19,553 nt of DNA from JBGSBR01 sp041730495 (GCA_041730495.1 JBGSBR010000023.1:1-19553), one strand, 5' to 3'. Shown: positions 6,141 to 14,533, numbered from the stretch's first letter. Program-made: numbers and translations. The notes: generated from the sequence alone by a model not told the origin.

Positions 6141-7153
6141 ATATCTTAATTACTGGCGGCGTTGGCTTTATCGGTACAAACTGTGCACTTCATTTCTTGG
6201 AAAAAGGTCATAAACTCACACTTGTCGATAACTTCTCTCGACCTGGTGTCGATGAAAATGCGAAAGAAATCATGAAACGCTTTCCTGCGGTCTCGATCCT
6301 CGAATGCGATATTCAAGACACTGATAAATATCTTGAGGCATTGAAACAGGCTGAAGTGATCATTCACTTGGCTGGTCAAACTGCAGTTACAACTTCAATC
6401 AAAGATCCACAGCTTGATTTCAACTCAAATATGCTGGGTGGATTTACCGTGCTTGAGGCCGTGCGACAACATAATCCTCATGCAATCCTCCTCTACTCTT
6501 CGACTAATAAAGTGTATGGTGACCTCGGTCATCATAAACTCAAAAAAAATATCCTCGATAAAACTTACGAAAATATCACCACCCCAAATGGTGTAAACGA
6601 AGATGAGCGAATTGATCTGATCTCACCATATGGCTGTTCCAAAGGTGCACTTGATCTGTATATGCAAGATTATGCTCGGATTTATGGCCTTCATACAGTG
6701 GTCTTCCGTCAATCTTGTATCTATGGTCCATTTCAGATTGGAGTCGAAGATCAAGGCTGGGTCGCCCATTTCGTAAAACAAGTATTGTTTGGAAACAGCC
6801 TGAATATATTTGGCGACGGGATGCAAGTCCGTGATCTGCTGCATGTGCAAGATCTGATCCAAGCATATGAAAAAGCTATTGAAAACATCGAAACAGTCCG
6901 TGGTCAAGCCCTAAATGTCGGTGGTGGAATCCGCAACTCATACTCACTGATCCAGGTACTTGATATCATCCGTGAGATCACCGGTAAAACTGTTGATATC
7001 AGTACTCATGAAACACGTCAAGGAGATCAAAACTGGTTTGTTTCGGGCAATAAAAAAGCTAAAGAACTCTTAAACTGGAAACCTGAAACAGATTTTAAAG
7101 AAGGAATCAAAGATCTGATCAACTGGCAGAAAGAGTTTTACGAAATTGTATGA
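6137..7153 (+). CDS. NAD-dependent epimerase, CDP-paratose 2-epimerase-like
   Basis: This 338-residue extended short-chain dehydrogenase has an N-terminal Rossmann motif GGVGFIG (7-13), Asp31 after the second strand, SSTNKVYGD at 121-129, the catalytic YGCSK with Tyr165 and Lys169, and FRQSCIYGP at 190-198. The segments EDQGWVAHFV and GDGMQVRDLLHV, the LNVGGG motif and a late GDQNWFVS match the CDP-paratose 2-epimerase (TyvE/RfbE) subfamily more closely than UDP-glucose 4-epimerase. That enzyme inverts C2 of CDP-paratose to give CDP-tyvelose, a 3,6-dideoxyhexose found in surface polysaccharides. The earlier pathway genes (CDP-glucose 4,6-dehydratase, paratose synthase) are not in this window, so the exact substrate is uncertain. 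It overlaps both neighbours by four bases. Confidence 0.85.
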   Translation: MNILITGGVGFIGTNCALHFLEKGHKLTLVDNFSRPGVDENAKEIMKRFPAVSILECDIQDTDKYLEALKQAEVIIHLAGQTAVTTSIKDPQLDFNSNMLGGFTVLEAVRQHNPHAILLYSSTNKVYGDLGHHKLKKNILDKTYENITTPNGVNEDERIDLISPYGCSKGALDLYMQDYARIYGLHTVVFRQSCIYGPFQIGVEDQGWVAHFVKQVLFGNSLNIFGDGMQVRDLLHVQDLIQAYEKAIENIETVRGQALNVGGGIRNSYSLIQVLDIIREITGKTVDISTHETRQGDQNWFVSGNKKAKELLNWKPETDFKEGIKDLINWQKEFYEIV

Positions 7154-8283
7154 AAATTCTCTTCTTCTCTCCTTATTTTCACCCGTACACATCCGGGATT
7201 ACGACCTATCCATACAAAATTTTCACCTATTTAGCTAGAAAGCACGAAATTACCGTTTTAACGTTTAAACATGATCCTACACTCCCCGATTCTGAAGAGA
7301 TAAATGGTTTCAAAGTTATCCGTATGCCATATCTTTTTATGGTATCCAAAGGATTTATCTCACCACAATCTCTGAGTTTTTTCTGGAAGCATGCTAAATC
7401 AGCAGATAAAGTAATTATAAATATTCCCAACTTCGAAGGCTTTCCGCTCGCTATCATGGCTAAGCTGATGAATAAAAAGATTTTTTCGCTATTTCACTGC
7501 AATGTCGTCTTTGAAACTGGATTAATAGCAAAGTTTATCGGATTAGTATTAAATGCATCTATGGCCTTACAGCTTGCTTTGACAGATACTATTATCGGAT
7601 ATACCGAAGATTATGTCTCACATTCCTGGGTTGGTAAAACGTTCAAGAAAAAATTTAAACTAACATTACCTCCAATCGAACCATTTATTGCGGATGCTGC
7701 AAAACTTGCAGAATTTAAACAAGAAAAAGGTCAAGATATCTGGATTGGCTATGCTGGTCGCATCTCACAAGAAAAAGGTATTGAGTATCTCGTCGGCGCA
7801 GTGCATTTACTTGAGTTTAAACATACAGTGAAATTAGTCTTCGCAGGGCCATATGGCGCGGATGTAGCTGGTGAACATGCGTACTACGATAAAATAGTCA
7901 GCTTATTACAGAAGCATAATATCCCCTACACATTCCTTGGCACACTTCATGCACGAGAACTGACAGCATTTTATAAAGCAGTTGACGTCTTGGTGTTGCC
8001 ATCGGTAAATAGTACCGAGGCATTTGGTATGGTCCAAGCCGAAGCGATGCTTGCAGGTACTCCTGTAATCACCACAGATCTGCCTGGTGTACGTATGCCC
8101 GTGAAGCTCACGGGTATGGGTCAGATCGTACCTAAACGGGATATTCAGTCACTGACAGCTGCCATCACAGATGTTTTAGATAATAAATCTAAATACGTCA
8201 ATGAAAAAACAAAAACAGCAGCAACTGAGATCTTTGATATCGATAAAACATATCAGTTTTACGATACGCTGCTTAAACCATAA
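7150..8283 (+). CDS. GT4-family glycosyltransferase
   Basis: The 377-residue product has a GT-B fold. The N-terminal acceptor domain begins MKILFFSPYFHPYTSGITTY with the Gly-rich loop. The C-terminal donor domain contains YAGRISQEKGIEYL with Arg204 and Lys209, FAGPYG near 231-236, and the EX7E motif with Glu290 and Glu298 in TEAFGMVQAEAM, followed by GTPVITTDLPG. Family 4 enzymes are retaining transferases that use activated sugars at the cytoplasmic face of the membrane. Coupling by ATGA overlap to the epimerase suggests it adds the sugar made by that enzyme to a lipid-linked glycan. Its 3' end faces the GT-C gene with only five bases between the stops. Confidence 0.9.
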   Translation: MKILFFSPYFHPYTSGITTYPYKIFTYLARKHEITVLTFKHDPTLPDSEEINGFKVIRMPYLFMVSKGFISPQSLSFFWKHAKSADKVIINIPNFEGFPLAIMAKLMNKKIFSLFHCNVVFETGLIAKFIGLVLNASMALQLALTDTIIGYTEDYVSHSWVGKTFKKKFKLTLPPIEPFIADAAKLAEFKQEKGQDIWIGYAGRISQEKGIEYLVGAVHLLEFKHTVKLVFAGPYGADVAGEHAYYDKIVSLLQKHNIPYTFLGTLHARELTAFYKAVDVLVLPSVNSTEAFGMVQAEAMLAGTPVITTDLPGVRMPVKLTGMGQIVPKRDIQSLTAAITDVLDNKSKYVNEKTKTAATEIFDIDKTYQFYDTLLKP

Positions 8284-8288
8284 GGAAG

Positions 8289-10118
8289 TTATTTCTTCAC
8301 ATTCTCATAAATCATCACCTTGGGATGATCGTAGACAGTAAACGGCTCATCAGCCCAATCGTCTGGAAGCTCGAAAATTGTTTTGCCAAATAGTTCTAGC
8401 CGCGGATAGGAAGTAAACTCAGCCACTTTGCGGTATCCAAGTTTCTCTGCAAATAGATCTTCATAAAACTGCGTCTGCAACGGATATTTCCATGGTACCT
8501 GAGGCATACTTCCCCAGCCACGATTGGATGACATGACATAATAATCCCCGTTCTGCATATTGATATTCATCTGCTGCCATTTCTCATCATTGTCCATACC
8601 AAACACCGGCATCTCCCTGAAAATAAATGTTTTACCTTCACTATTCTCCATTGGTAATGGCAGCGCGTCATCCCAGTGCTCAACTAAAAGAATACTTTGA
8701 TCTGGGATATTCTTGTACATCCATTCAGACGCAGTCACTCGACTATGAGGATGCTTGTAGATACTGATAAACATGAGTGGCCAGATCAGTACTGCAGCAA
8801 ATACCACTACTCTACTCGTAAGTTTTGCGTACCTAAACCAATGCTTTTTCTTAGCAGCTGCATCTAGATAATCAAATAGATACGCACAAGCGTATCCTGC
8901 AAATAATGCATAAAACGGATACAAGAAAATGAAGTACCGCAATGCTTTTACAAACTGAGTGGACTGATACAAGAAAAATCCGATTACCCACAATATCGTC
9001 ATGAGCACCATAAAATCGGTGATCGTCGCCTGCTTTTTTTGCATGGCGATCTGACGAACCATCAAGAAAATACCACTAAACATCAAGATCGCGTACGGGA
9101 TACCGAGTCCAAAAACAATCAGATTTTTCAAACTAAATAAGATGGGTTGTGTCGGAATCCATTGTATAGCCGGTGGAAACCAAACATCCGGTCCCTCCCA
9201 TGATTTAAGCTGTCGCACGCTTTCGACAAAGGTTGGATCAAGTCGCAGATCCAAGAAGTTGGCAGTTGCAAAATAGTTGGGACTACCAAAACGAACCGTC
9301 AGATACAAAACAATAGCAAATACCAATCCATAACCAAATAAACTGGGTAGCTGTTTCAATCCCGCTTTTAAATCAAGCTCAAGCTGCTTGGTTTTTTTGA
9401 AGAAAAAAGGTATTGCAAGAAAAATTCCGATTAATGGTAAAAACAAAATCGCATTGATCTTAGAAGCGATCGCTAGACCGAGTGACGCTGCGCTGAACAA
9501 CACAAGTATCAATGGTTTTAAGAGCATCCATGCATCATTTTTATCTTGATGTAATATTTTTTGCACTATATTGCGATGATCGACCGATTCCTGTAAAGCA
9601 TATTTCGCCATGAAATAAAAACTGAGTATCGTAAATGTCGTGAGAAATGTATCTACTGCATAAAAATGTGCCAGTTGTATCGGCAATACTGCGATGGCGT
9701 AGAAAAAGGCGGCCAATCGTGGGACAGAGGTTTTTGGGAAGAAAAGCTTAGCTACTTTATATACACCCACAAGTGTTATCAGGTCAAATATGCCGGTTAA
9801 GAAACGTCCAAGAAGCGTAATCAGATTGTATGTGTCTAGCGACTGCCACACAGCTAGGATCTTGGTGAACACCAATGGAAATAAACCATATACATAAAAC
9901 TGAAACCCAATATTTTTGGGATGCATCAGTGAAGTCTGAGGATCAAGATATCCAGCGATTGTTGCCGGAAGTTGCATCGCCACAGTGACCATCGTCAAGA
10001 AGCGCTCATCAGGATGCAGATGATAGTTACTATCCCAATTTAAACCCGTGAAGCGAAACAAAGCCGCAATGACGATGATACAGAGAAGAATTAATTTCTC
10101 TTGTGAGATTTTTTTCAT
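8289..10118 (-). CDS. GT-C membrane glycosyltransferase (PMT/ArnT-like)
   Basis: The protein has 609 residues. It has an N-terminal span (about 8-24), then an outer loop with HPDERF (residues 35-40) whose acidic pair is the usual catalytic site of GT-C mannosyl- and arabinosyltransferases. About ten to eleven further spans run to about residue 470, and a soluble C-terminal domain of about 140 residues lies on the outer face. Such enzymes take a sugar from a polyprenyl-phosphate carrier and attach it to a protein or envelope lipid. The start ATG at 10118 overlaps the TGA of the six-cysteine gene (ATGA), so the two are coupled. It converges with the GT4 gene, giving two opposing glycan units back to back. 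The acceptor is unknown. Confidence 0.8.
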   Translation of the reverse strand: MKKISQEKLILLCIIVIAALFRFTGLNWDSNYHLHPDERFLTMVTVAMQLPATIAGYLDPQTSLMHPKNIGFQFYVYGLFPLVFTKILAVWQSLDTYNLITLLGRFLTGIFDLITLVGVYKVAKLFFPKTSVPRLAAFFYAIAVLPIQLAHFYAVDTFLTTFTILSFYFMAKYALQESVDHRNIVQKILHQDKNDAWMLLKPLILVLFSAASLGLAIASKINAILFLPLIGIFLAIPFFFKKTKQLELDLKAGLKQLPSLFGYGLVFAIVLYLTVRFGSPNYFATANFLDLRLDPTFVESVRQLKSWEGPDVWFPPAIQWIPTQPILFSLKNLIVFGLGIPYAILMFSGIFLMVRQIAMQKKQATITDFMVLMTILWVIGFFLYQSTQFVKALRYFIFLYPFYALFAGYACAYLFDYLDAAAKKKHWFRYAKLTSRVVVFAAVLIWPLMFISIYKHPHSRVTASEWMYKNIPDQSILLVEHWDDALPLPMENSEGKTFIFREMPVFGMDNDEKWQQMNINMQNGDYYVMSSNRGWGSMPQVPWKYPLQTQFYEDLFAEKLGYRKVAEFTSYPRLELFGKTIFELPDDWADEPFTVYDHPKVMIYENVKK

Positions 10119-10372
10119 TTAATACAACGATTATTGATATCATCACCATCACGCACGCATGCATTACAATCTGCATACCAGAAACATCCCTCGCCTGCTC
10201 TCTGGGCTTGCACACAGCTCATAAACTGGCCATCATATTGTTCACACTTGTAAGGTCCAGCCATCGCCTTTTGGATTGTAGGAAAGAAGCTTTGGATAAG
10301 CAAGATGAAGACCACAGTAGTGATGATCGCAAACGCAATCAAATCTGTCCGCTCTTCGTGGTCTTCATGCAT
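10115..10372 (-). CDS. Small membrane protein with six-cysteine domain
   Basis: The product is 85 residues. An acidic N-terminus (MHEDHEERTD) precedes one membrane helix (about 11-30), and the remaining 55 residues hold six cysteines at 43, 53, 63, 69, 72 and 83, enough for three disulfides. The GCFWYADCNAC spacing is like the plexin-semaphorin-integrin (PSI) type of Cys-rich module, but the match is short. The gene lies 11 bases after the CBS gene and its TGA overlaps the start of the GT-C gene by four bases, which makes it a real gene and not a shadow frame. It may be a partner or target of that glycosyltransferase. No signal peptidase or lipobox site is seen. Confidence 0.72.
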   Translation of the reverse strand: MHEDHEERTDLIAFAIITTVVFILLIQSFFPTIQKAMAGPYKCEQYDGQFMSCVQAQRAGEGCFWYADCNACVRDGDDINNRCIK

Positions 10373-10383
10373 AGCTTATGATA

Positions 10384-11463
10384 TCAAGAACGATGCAAGT
10401 TTGTAATTGCGTGTTTAATATCTTTGACCATATCTGGCAAATCACGTCCTTCTCGCTCTACTACTGCTGGATCGCCATGATGATACTGGATATGTACGGC
10501 AAGTTTATGCAACTTTCCTTCTTTCATCTCATCGACTACTATCTGTGTCTCTTTGACCTGTGGATGATGCGTCATATGTTCTTCTAGAAAGCTTTCTAAA
10601 TCTCGAACATACCTATCTACTGCTTCTGATCCATGCTTCACTACCACCGAAGTATCGTTATCCGAACCTGTATCTGCTAGCAGATGCAAAATATCTTTGA
10701 TTGTGACAATTCCCATCGGATTGTTCTGTTGGTCTACGACGACGATACTACCGATGTGCTGTTTCAACATCGTATTGATAGCATCTTCCACAGTGTGCTC
10801 AGGTCCACAGGTCAGTGTTGCAGTTTTCATGAAGTTCTTCACTTTCATATCACCGAACTGCACTTTTTCTCCGCTGCGATTGCCTGCTTTTTCTTTGCGG
10901 CCTGGAGCAATCAAATAAGGAATCAGATCGAAGTAACTAAGAATTCCTTGGAGTTTAAGATCTTTTTTAATTACCACTAACTTCGAAATTTTATGCTCTT
11001 TAAATAAATGCAAAGCTTGGCTGATAGCATCAGTTTCATAGACAGAGATCAAGGGTTTTTGTTTGTTTTCGAGCACCTGTGCAAGTGTTTGTTTGACCAC
11101 CGTATGACCAAGCATCGTCTGCATCACACGTCGTGCAGTGGTGATACCGAGAAATTTATTTTTGTCATCAAAGACAGGCAGATAATGAATCTTCGATTCT
11201 TTCATCATCTGTGCTATGCGCTCGATCGTATCAGTCGGCGCAATGCGTGGCGGATGAAATAAACATCGCTCTACTTTGGTGCCTGCGGGATATGATGATT
11301 GAATGAGAGTGTAATACGGATTGATTACACCATGAAAATGATCGCTTTCATCAAAAATAAAGACAGCATCATGCGAGTTTACAACCTGTGCCACTGCAGA
11401 GCTAAGAGTATCAGTAGGAGACGCTCGTAAAATTCCTACGGTTTTAAGAAGATTGTTTTCCAT
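10384..11463 (-). CDS. Four-CBS-domain protein with extra C-terminal domain
   Basis: This 359-residue soluble protein has four CBS-like modules at about residues 8-58 (degenerate), 66-115 (RIAPTDTIERIAQMMKES, HYLPVFDD), 130-185 (AISQALHLFKEHKISKLVV) and 208-262 (TVEDAINTMLKQHIGSIVVV, GIVTIKDIL). CBS pairs bind adenine nucleotides and report energy state. Residues about 280-359 form a separate alpha/beta domain (YVRDLESFLEEHM, TQIVVDEM, HKLAVHIQYHHG, GRDLPDMVKDIKHAI). Its strand-helix order resembles the S30AE ribosome-hibernation fold, though I could not test this. If that holds, the protein could link nucleotide level to ribosome silencing. It has no enzyme domain and no membrane span. It lies 59 bp after pmbA and 11 bp before the six-cysteine gene. 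A repeated GTTACA sits just upstream. Confidence 0.82.
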   Translation of the reverse strand: MENNLLKTVGILRASPTDTLSSAVAQVVNSHDAVFIFDESDHFHGVINPYYTLIQSSYPAGTKVERCLFHPPRIAPTDTIERIAQMMKESKIHYLPVFDDKNKFLGITTARRVMQTMLGHTVVKQTLAQVLENKQKPLISVYETDAISQALHLFKEHKISKLVVIKKDLKLQGILSYFDLIPYLIAPGRKEKAGNRSGEKVQFGDMKVKNFMKTATLTCGPEHTVEDAINTMLKQHIGSIVVVDQQNNPMGIVTIKDILHLLADTGSDNDTSVVVKHGSEAVDRYVRDLESFLEEHMTHHPQVKETQIVVDEMKEGKLHKLAVHIQYHHGDPAVVEREGRDLPDMVKDIKHAITNLHRS

Positions 11464-11501
11464 AATCTAAAACATGTAACTTGTAACATGTCGCCAACAG
11501 A

Positions 11502-11532
11502 CTTATTTAGCTTCCCTGCAAGCTAAAATAAG
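11502..11532 (-). terminator. Hairpin at the 3' end of pmbA
   Basis: CTTATTTAGCTT (11502-11513) pairs with AAGCTAAAATAAG (11520-11532) with one bulged A, giving a 12-bp stem and a six-base loop. The pmbA stop codon (TAG at 11525-11523) lies in the stem. No T-run follows on the minus strand, so it may be a processing or stability hairpin, or a weak terminator separating tldD-pmbA from the CBS gene. Confidence 0.5.
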
Positions 11533-12857
11533 GTTTTACTTGAAAACTGCCACTTACTGATATGGACAGTTGGCATCAAATTAATCATCTCGCCCTCGAA
11601 ACTAGCAAGACGGGTCAATTTGTTTTCGATATTTACTACGTTTTGTAGTGCTTCCGGGATACTTTGATTGAATCGCATATTTTTGACTGGCTTGACGATC
11701 TTACCATCTTCGATGAGGAAGGTACCATCACGCGTCATTCCGGTAACATTGAGTGTCTTAGGATTCAGTACTCGCACATACCATAATCGTGTGACGAGTA
11801 AGCCACGTTTCACTGAAGATATCATCTCTTCACGAGTCTTGTCACCTGGTGCCAGATACATATGAAGCGGGATTGGTCCCATGGTGTTTGGCGCAGGCAG
11901 CCCATGCCCAGTATTTCTGGTTTTAAATTTCTCTGCATAATATGAGTCATACACAATATTTTTCAGTACTCCATTTTCGACGAGTGTCAACGTTTCTTTG
12001 GGTTGACCTTCATAATCGAACGGCATCGGAAATACTTCAGGATGAAACGGATCATCGATAAGTGTTACTTTTTCATTGAAAACCTTCTGCCCCATCTTGC
12101 CTGACAAACAACTAGAATTTTCATGATAGATACGTGCATTAGGGCCATACCATTGGAAAAATGCGAGCATCTCAGACACCGCTTGCGGCTCGAGAATCAC
12201 TTCATACTCACCCGGTTCGATATCTTGTGGATCCACACTTTCTTGTGTGAGTCGGACTGCAGTTTCTGCCACATGTACAGCATCAACTTCTGAAGTTTTA
12301 CGGGCAACATCAGCTGCGAAGCCTGATGAATCTTTTCCGAGTACTATCGTTGATAAGTTACTCGAGCTCCCTGCATAATATGCCCACACACCGTGTGAAT
12401 TGGCGACTGCAAGCTCTGAAGCATCATTCGCAAATGCACCAGAGGCTATTAAATGAGCTTCTTTGGCTTTTAAAATGACTGTATTCACTCCTTTTGCCAG
12501 ATCATCTTCAGTTGCGATAAACATCTCATTATTTACTGGTTTGATAGGATGAGGTTTGGGAAGTGATACGAAGTCTGGATCCGGCTGTTGAAATGATGCG
12601 AGTGCGATTGCTTGATCAACTGTTTCTTTGAGTGACGCATCATCAAGTGCGTTTGTGCCAACTACCCCAATCTTCTTGTCTTGAACAACACGAACAGAGA
12701 TGCCTAGATTATCCCATGCCATATTTTGATGGATTTCGTTGTTGGCAAAACGTGTCAACGAATTGGTAGAAACAGACAATAAAACCTCTGTCTCTTCTGC
12801 TGTCGACAGCTTAAGTACTTTCTCTGCGATTTGTTTTAGTTTTTGTTCTCCGAGCAT
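11523..12857 (-). CDS. pmbA: TldE/PmbA-family protein
   Basis: Starting at the ATG at 12857, one base after the tldD stop, gives 444 residues; a frame opening seven codons earlier would overlap tldD. The family pattern is present: an N-terminal domain with EEVLLS-like strands and NEIHQNMAWDNLGISVRVV, then ELAVANSHGVWAYYAGSSS, a LEPQAVSEMLAFF segment near the middle, and a C-terminal GLLVTRLWYVRVLNPKTLN then GMTRDGTFLIEDG. No HExxxH is present, as expected for the non-catalytic partner. TldD and TldE form a heterodimeric protease that cleaves unfolded peptides, for example during maturation of microcin B17 and similar peptides. No precursor peptide gene is visible next to the pair. Confidence 0.92.
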   Translation of the reverse strand: MLGEQKLKQIAEKVLKLSTAEETEVLLSVSTNSLTRFANNEIHQNMAWDNLGISVRVVQDKKIGVVGTNALDDASLKETVDQAIALASFQQPDPDFVSLPKPHPIKPVNNEMFIATEDDLAKGVNTVILKAKEAHLIASGAFANDASELAVANSHGVWAYYAGSSSNLSTIVLGKDSSGFAADVARKTSEVDAVHVAETAVRLTQESVDPQDIEPGEYEVILEPQAVSEMLAFFQWYGPNARIYHENSSCLSGKMGQKVFNEKVTLIDDPFHPEVFPMPFDYEGQPKETLTLVENGVLKNIVYDSYYAEKFKTRNTGHGLPAPNTMGPIPLHMYLAPGDKTREEMISSVKRGLLVTRLWYVRVLNPKTLNVTGMTRDGTFLIEDGKIVKPVKNMRFNQSIPEALQNVVNIENKLTRLASFEGEMINLMPTVHISKWQFSSKTLF

Positions 12858-12858
12858 A

Positions 12859-14370
12859 TTATTTTTTCCAATCAACAACTCCTATTTTCACTTTTTTAAA
12901 TCTGGCAGGTGCTGCACCATGTCCGGTATACATGACCTGACTTGGCTGACCTTTGCCACAGTTGGGTGTACCCCAGACCGTCCACTCATCTGGTCCACAG
13001 ATTGCATCACAGCTATTCCAAAACTCTGGTGTGATGCCTTGATAGGTCGGATTTTTGAGCATTCGGCCAAGCTTCCCGTCTTTGATTTCCCAGGCGATCT
13101 CTGTACCAAACTGGAAATTAAAGCGTTTGTCATCGATACTCCAGGAGCGATTCGTGGACATGAAAATACCGTACTTCGTATCAGCGATAAGCTCTTCAAG
13201 AGATTTTCCATGAGCAGGTGAAAACTGTCCTTGCCCGGAGCCTGTCGAAGGGTTGCCTGGTTCCAGATTGATATTCGTCATGCGAATCATCGGCAGTCGA
13301 CTCCACGATGACGCACGCACTGTCCCATTACTTTTATTTTTATAACGTGGATTGATTTTCTGCAGCTTAGGAGCTGTATCACGAGAGGTGATGTAGTCCT
13401 GGAACTTACCATCTTTCACGAGAAAGGTCCGTTGTGCTGGTGTTCCTTCATCATCATAACCGAAGGTACCAAGCCCACCGGGAACTGTTGCATCTGCAGT
13501 TAGATTGACTATTGCAGAGCCATACTGGAAATCAAATAACTTTTCTGGTGTCAAAAAACTCGTGCCTGCATATGAAGCTTCATAGCCGAGTACACGATCA
13601 AGCTCGACCGCATGGCCACAGCTTTCATGTATCTGAAGAGCTAACTGATTACCATCCAAGATGAGATCAAACTCTCCTGTGGGACATGTATCTGCTGTCA
13701 GTAAATCCACTGCTTCTTGACCTACTCGTGGGGCATTCTCTGCAAGTTTTAATTCACGAAATAGTTCGAAACCTTTGGTTTGATTTTGTCCACGGAAAGA
13801 GTTGGGATATGAACGATTCTGAAACTCTGCCCCATCCACTGCTGAGGCCTCAATCCCCGCTCCAGTCCAGATGATTTCTTGCTCGATACGTGATCCTTGA
13901 GTAGAAACAAAGTACTTCTTCTCTCGATTAGCACTATACATCGCTTGTGAGATGACGATCTTTGGACTGACTCTGAGCCCTTTTTCAGCTTCCAGAAGTG
14001 ATCGTATTTTTTCTTCGAGTGAGACCGCAAAAGGATCTTCTTTTATCGGAGTTTTGTAGCTGCCGACTTGTGGAGCCCAATCATCAAGGGTTACATCTTC
14101 TACTTTATAGCCGACAGATGCATCCGCAATCTCAATTGCTTTCGCAATTGTTTTATCGATCCCCGCGTCAGATATATCATGCGACGCAGCAAATCCCCAA
14201 ACACCGTTTTTCAGTACTCTGACGTTAAAACCGGTTGATGTTGAGGATGATAATGCTTCGACTACCCCATCTTTGGTTGCAATCTCTTCTGAGGTTTGCT
14301 CGACGATGCGCACATCTGCGTAAGTAACTGCAGGTATTTTTGAAAGAATTGCTTCTGCTTTTTTCAGCAT
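12859..14370 (-). CDS. tldD: TldD-family metalloprotease with inserted repeat
   Basis: The protein has 503 residues. The zinc-binding HExxxH appears as HESCGH followed by AVELDRVLGYEASYAGTSF, the expected TldD motif. The other conserved blocks are the N-terminal YADVRIVEQ and GFNVRVLKNGVWGFAAS, then DDEGTPAQRTFLVKDGKFQ, TKYGIFMSTNRSWSID and a C-terminal MYTGHGAAPARFK. TldD is the catalytic half of the TldD/TldE protease. Residues 373-388 (NPSTGSGQGQFSPAHG) look inserted between the otherwise conserved EPG and KSLEELI; see the repeat entry. The start is the ATG at 14370: a TATAAT box ends six bases upstream, suggesting a leaderless transcript for tldD-pmbA. Confidence 0.93.
   Translation of the reverse strand: MLKKAEAILSKIPAVTYADVRIVEQTSEEIATKDGVVEALSSSTSTGFNVRVLKNGVWGFAASHDISDAGIDKTIAKAIEIADASVGYKVEDVTLDDWAPQVGSYKTPIKEDPFAVSLEEKIRSLLEAEKGLRVSPKIVISQAMYSANREKKYFVSTQGSRIEQEIIWTGAGIEASAVDGAEFQNRSYPNSFRGQNQTKGFELFRELKLAENAPRVGQEAVDLLTADTCPTGEFDLILDGNQLALQIHESCGHAVELDRVLGYEASYAGTSFLTPEKLFDFQYGSAIVNLTADATVPGGLGTFGYDDEGTPAQRTFLVKDGKFQDYITSRDTAPKLQKINPRYKNKSNGTVRASSWSRLPMIRMTNINLEPGNPSTGSGQGQFSPAHGKSLEELIADTKYGIFMSTNRSWSIDDKRFNFQFGTEIAWEIKDGKLGRMLKNPTYQGITPEFWNSCDAICGPDEWTVWGTPNCGKGQPSQVMYTGHGAAPARFKKVKIGVVDWKK
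13229..13251 (-). repeat. STGSGQ-type repeat inserted in tldD
   Basis: On the minus strand this reads CCTTCGACAGGCTCCGGGCA followed by AGG, encoding PSTGSGQG in frame. I recognise the CCTTCGACAGGCTC core as a dispersed repeat seen in genes of many uncultured bacteria, where it encodes STGSGQ or, in other frames, FDKLRAG-like peptides. The first four and last four bases are complementary (CCTT/AAGG). Only one copy is present in this window. Recognition is from memory. Confidence 0.6.
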
Positions 14371-14376
14371 ACTGAC

Positions 14377-14405
14377 ATTATAAATTATAGTTCTACTCTT
14401 GGGAA
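14377..14405 (-). promoter_or_regulatory. Putative leaderless promoter of tldD-pmbA
   Basis: On the minus strand TTCCCA (14405-14400), a 17-bp spacer and a perfect TATAAT (14382-14377) precede the tldD ATG by six bases. A second TATAAT lies at 14389-14384 without a good -35. Confidence 0.5.
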
Positions 14406-14521
14406 TATCGTATAACTATATATAAACCATACAAATCAAGCATTTATGAGAGTTTTGTAAATAATAGTTAAGAATGCCATGAATATGTTGTCTCTATGCT
14501 TCATTTATCAGCTGTTTGTTT

Positions 14522-14527
14522 TATAAT
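14522..14527 (+). promoter_or_regulatory. Putative leaderless -10 box of the MgtC/DUF4010 gene
   Basis: A perfect TATAAT at 14522-14527 ends six bases before the ATG at 14534. The open frame can be extended to a TTG at 14516, but that codon lies upstream of this box, so the ATG is preferred. Only a weak -35-like TTCATT is found about 16 bp upstream. Confidence 0.5.
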
Positions 14528-14533
14528 AGTCTT

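Noticed and set aside
6576..6907. Two overlapping minus-strand frames of 94-96 codons
   Set aside because: They are antisense to the epimerase, which has all its family motifs.
10103..10587. Plus-strand frames of 69-92 codons near the six-cysteine gene
   Set aside because: They lie antisense to the small membrane protein and CBS genes, whose coupling by overlaps supports the minus strand.
12739..13221. 160-codon plus-strand frame antisense to pmbA and tldD
   Set aside because: It is a shadow of two well-recognised genes and has no family resemblance.
5574..14370. Recoded TGA (glycine) as in Gracilibacteria
   Set aside because: Several genes end in TGA within ATGA stop/start overlaps, so TGA is a normal stop here.
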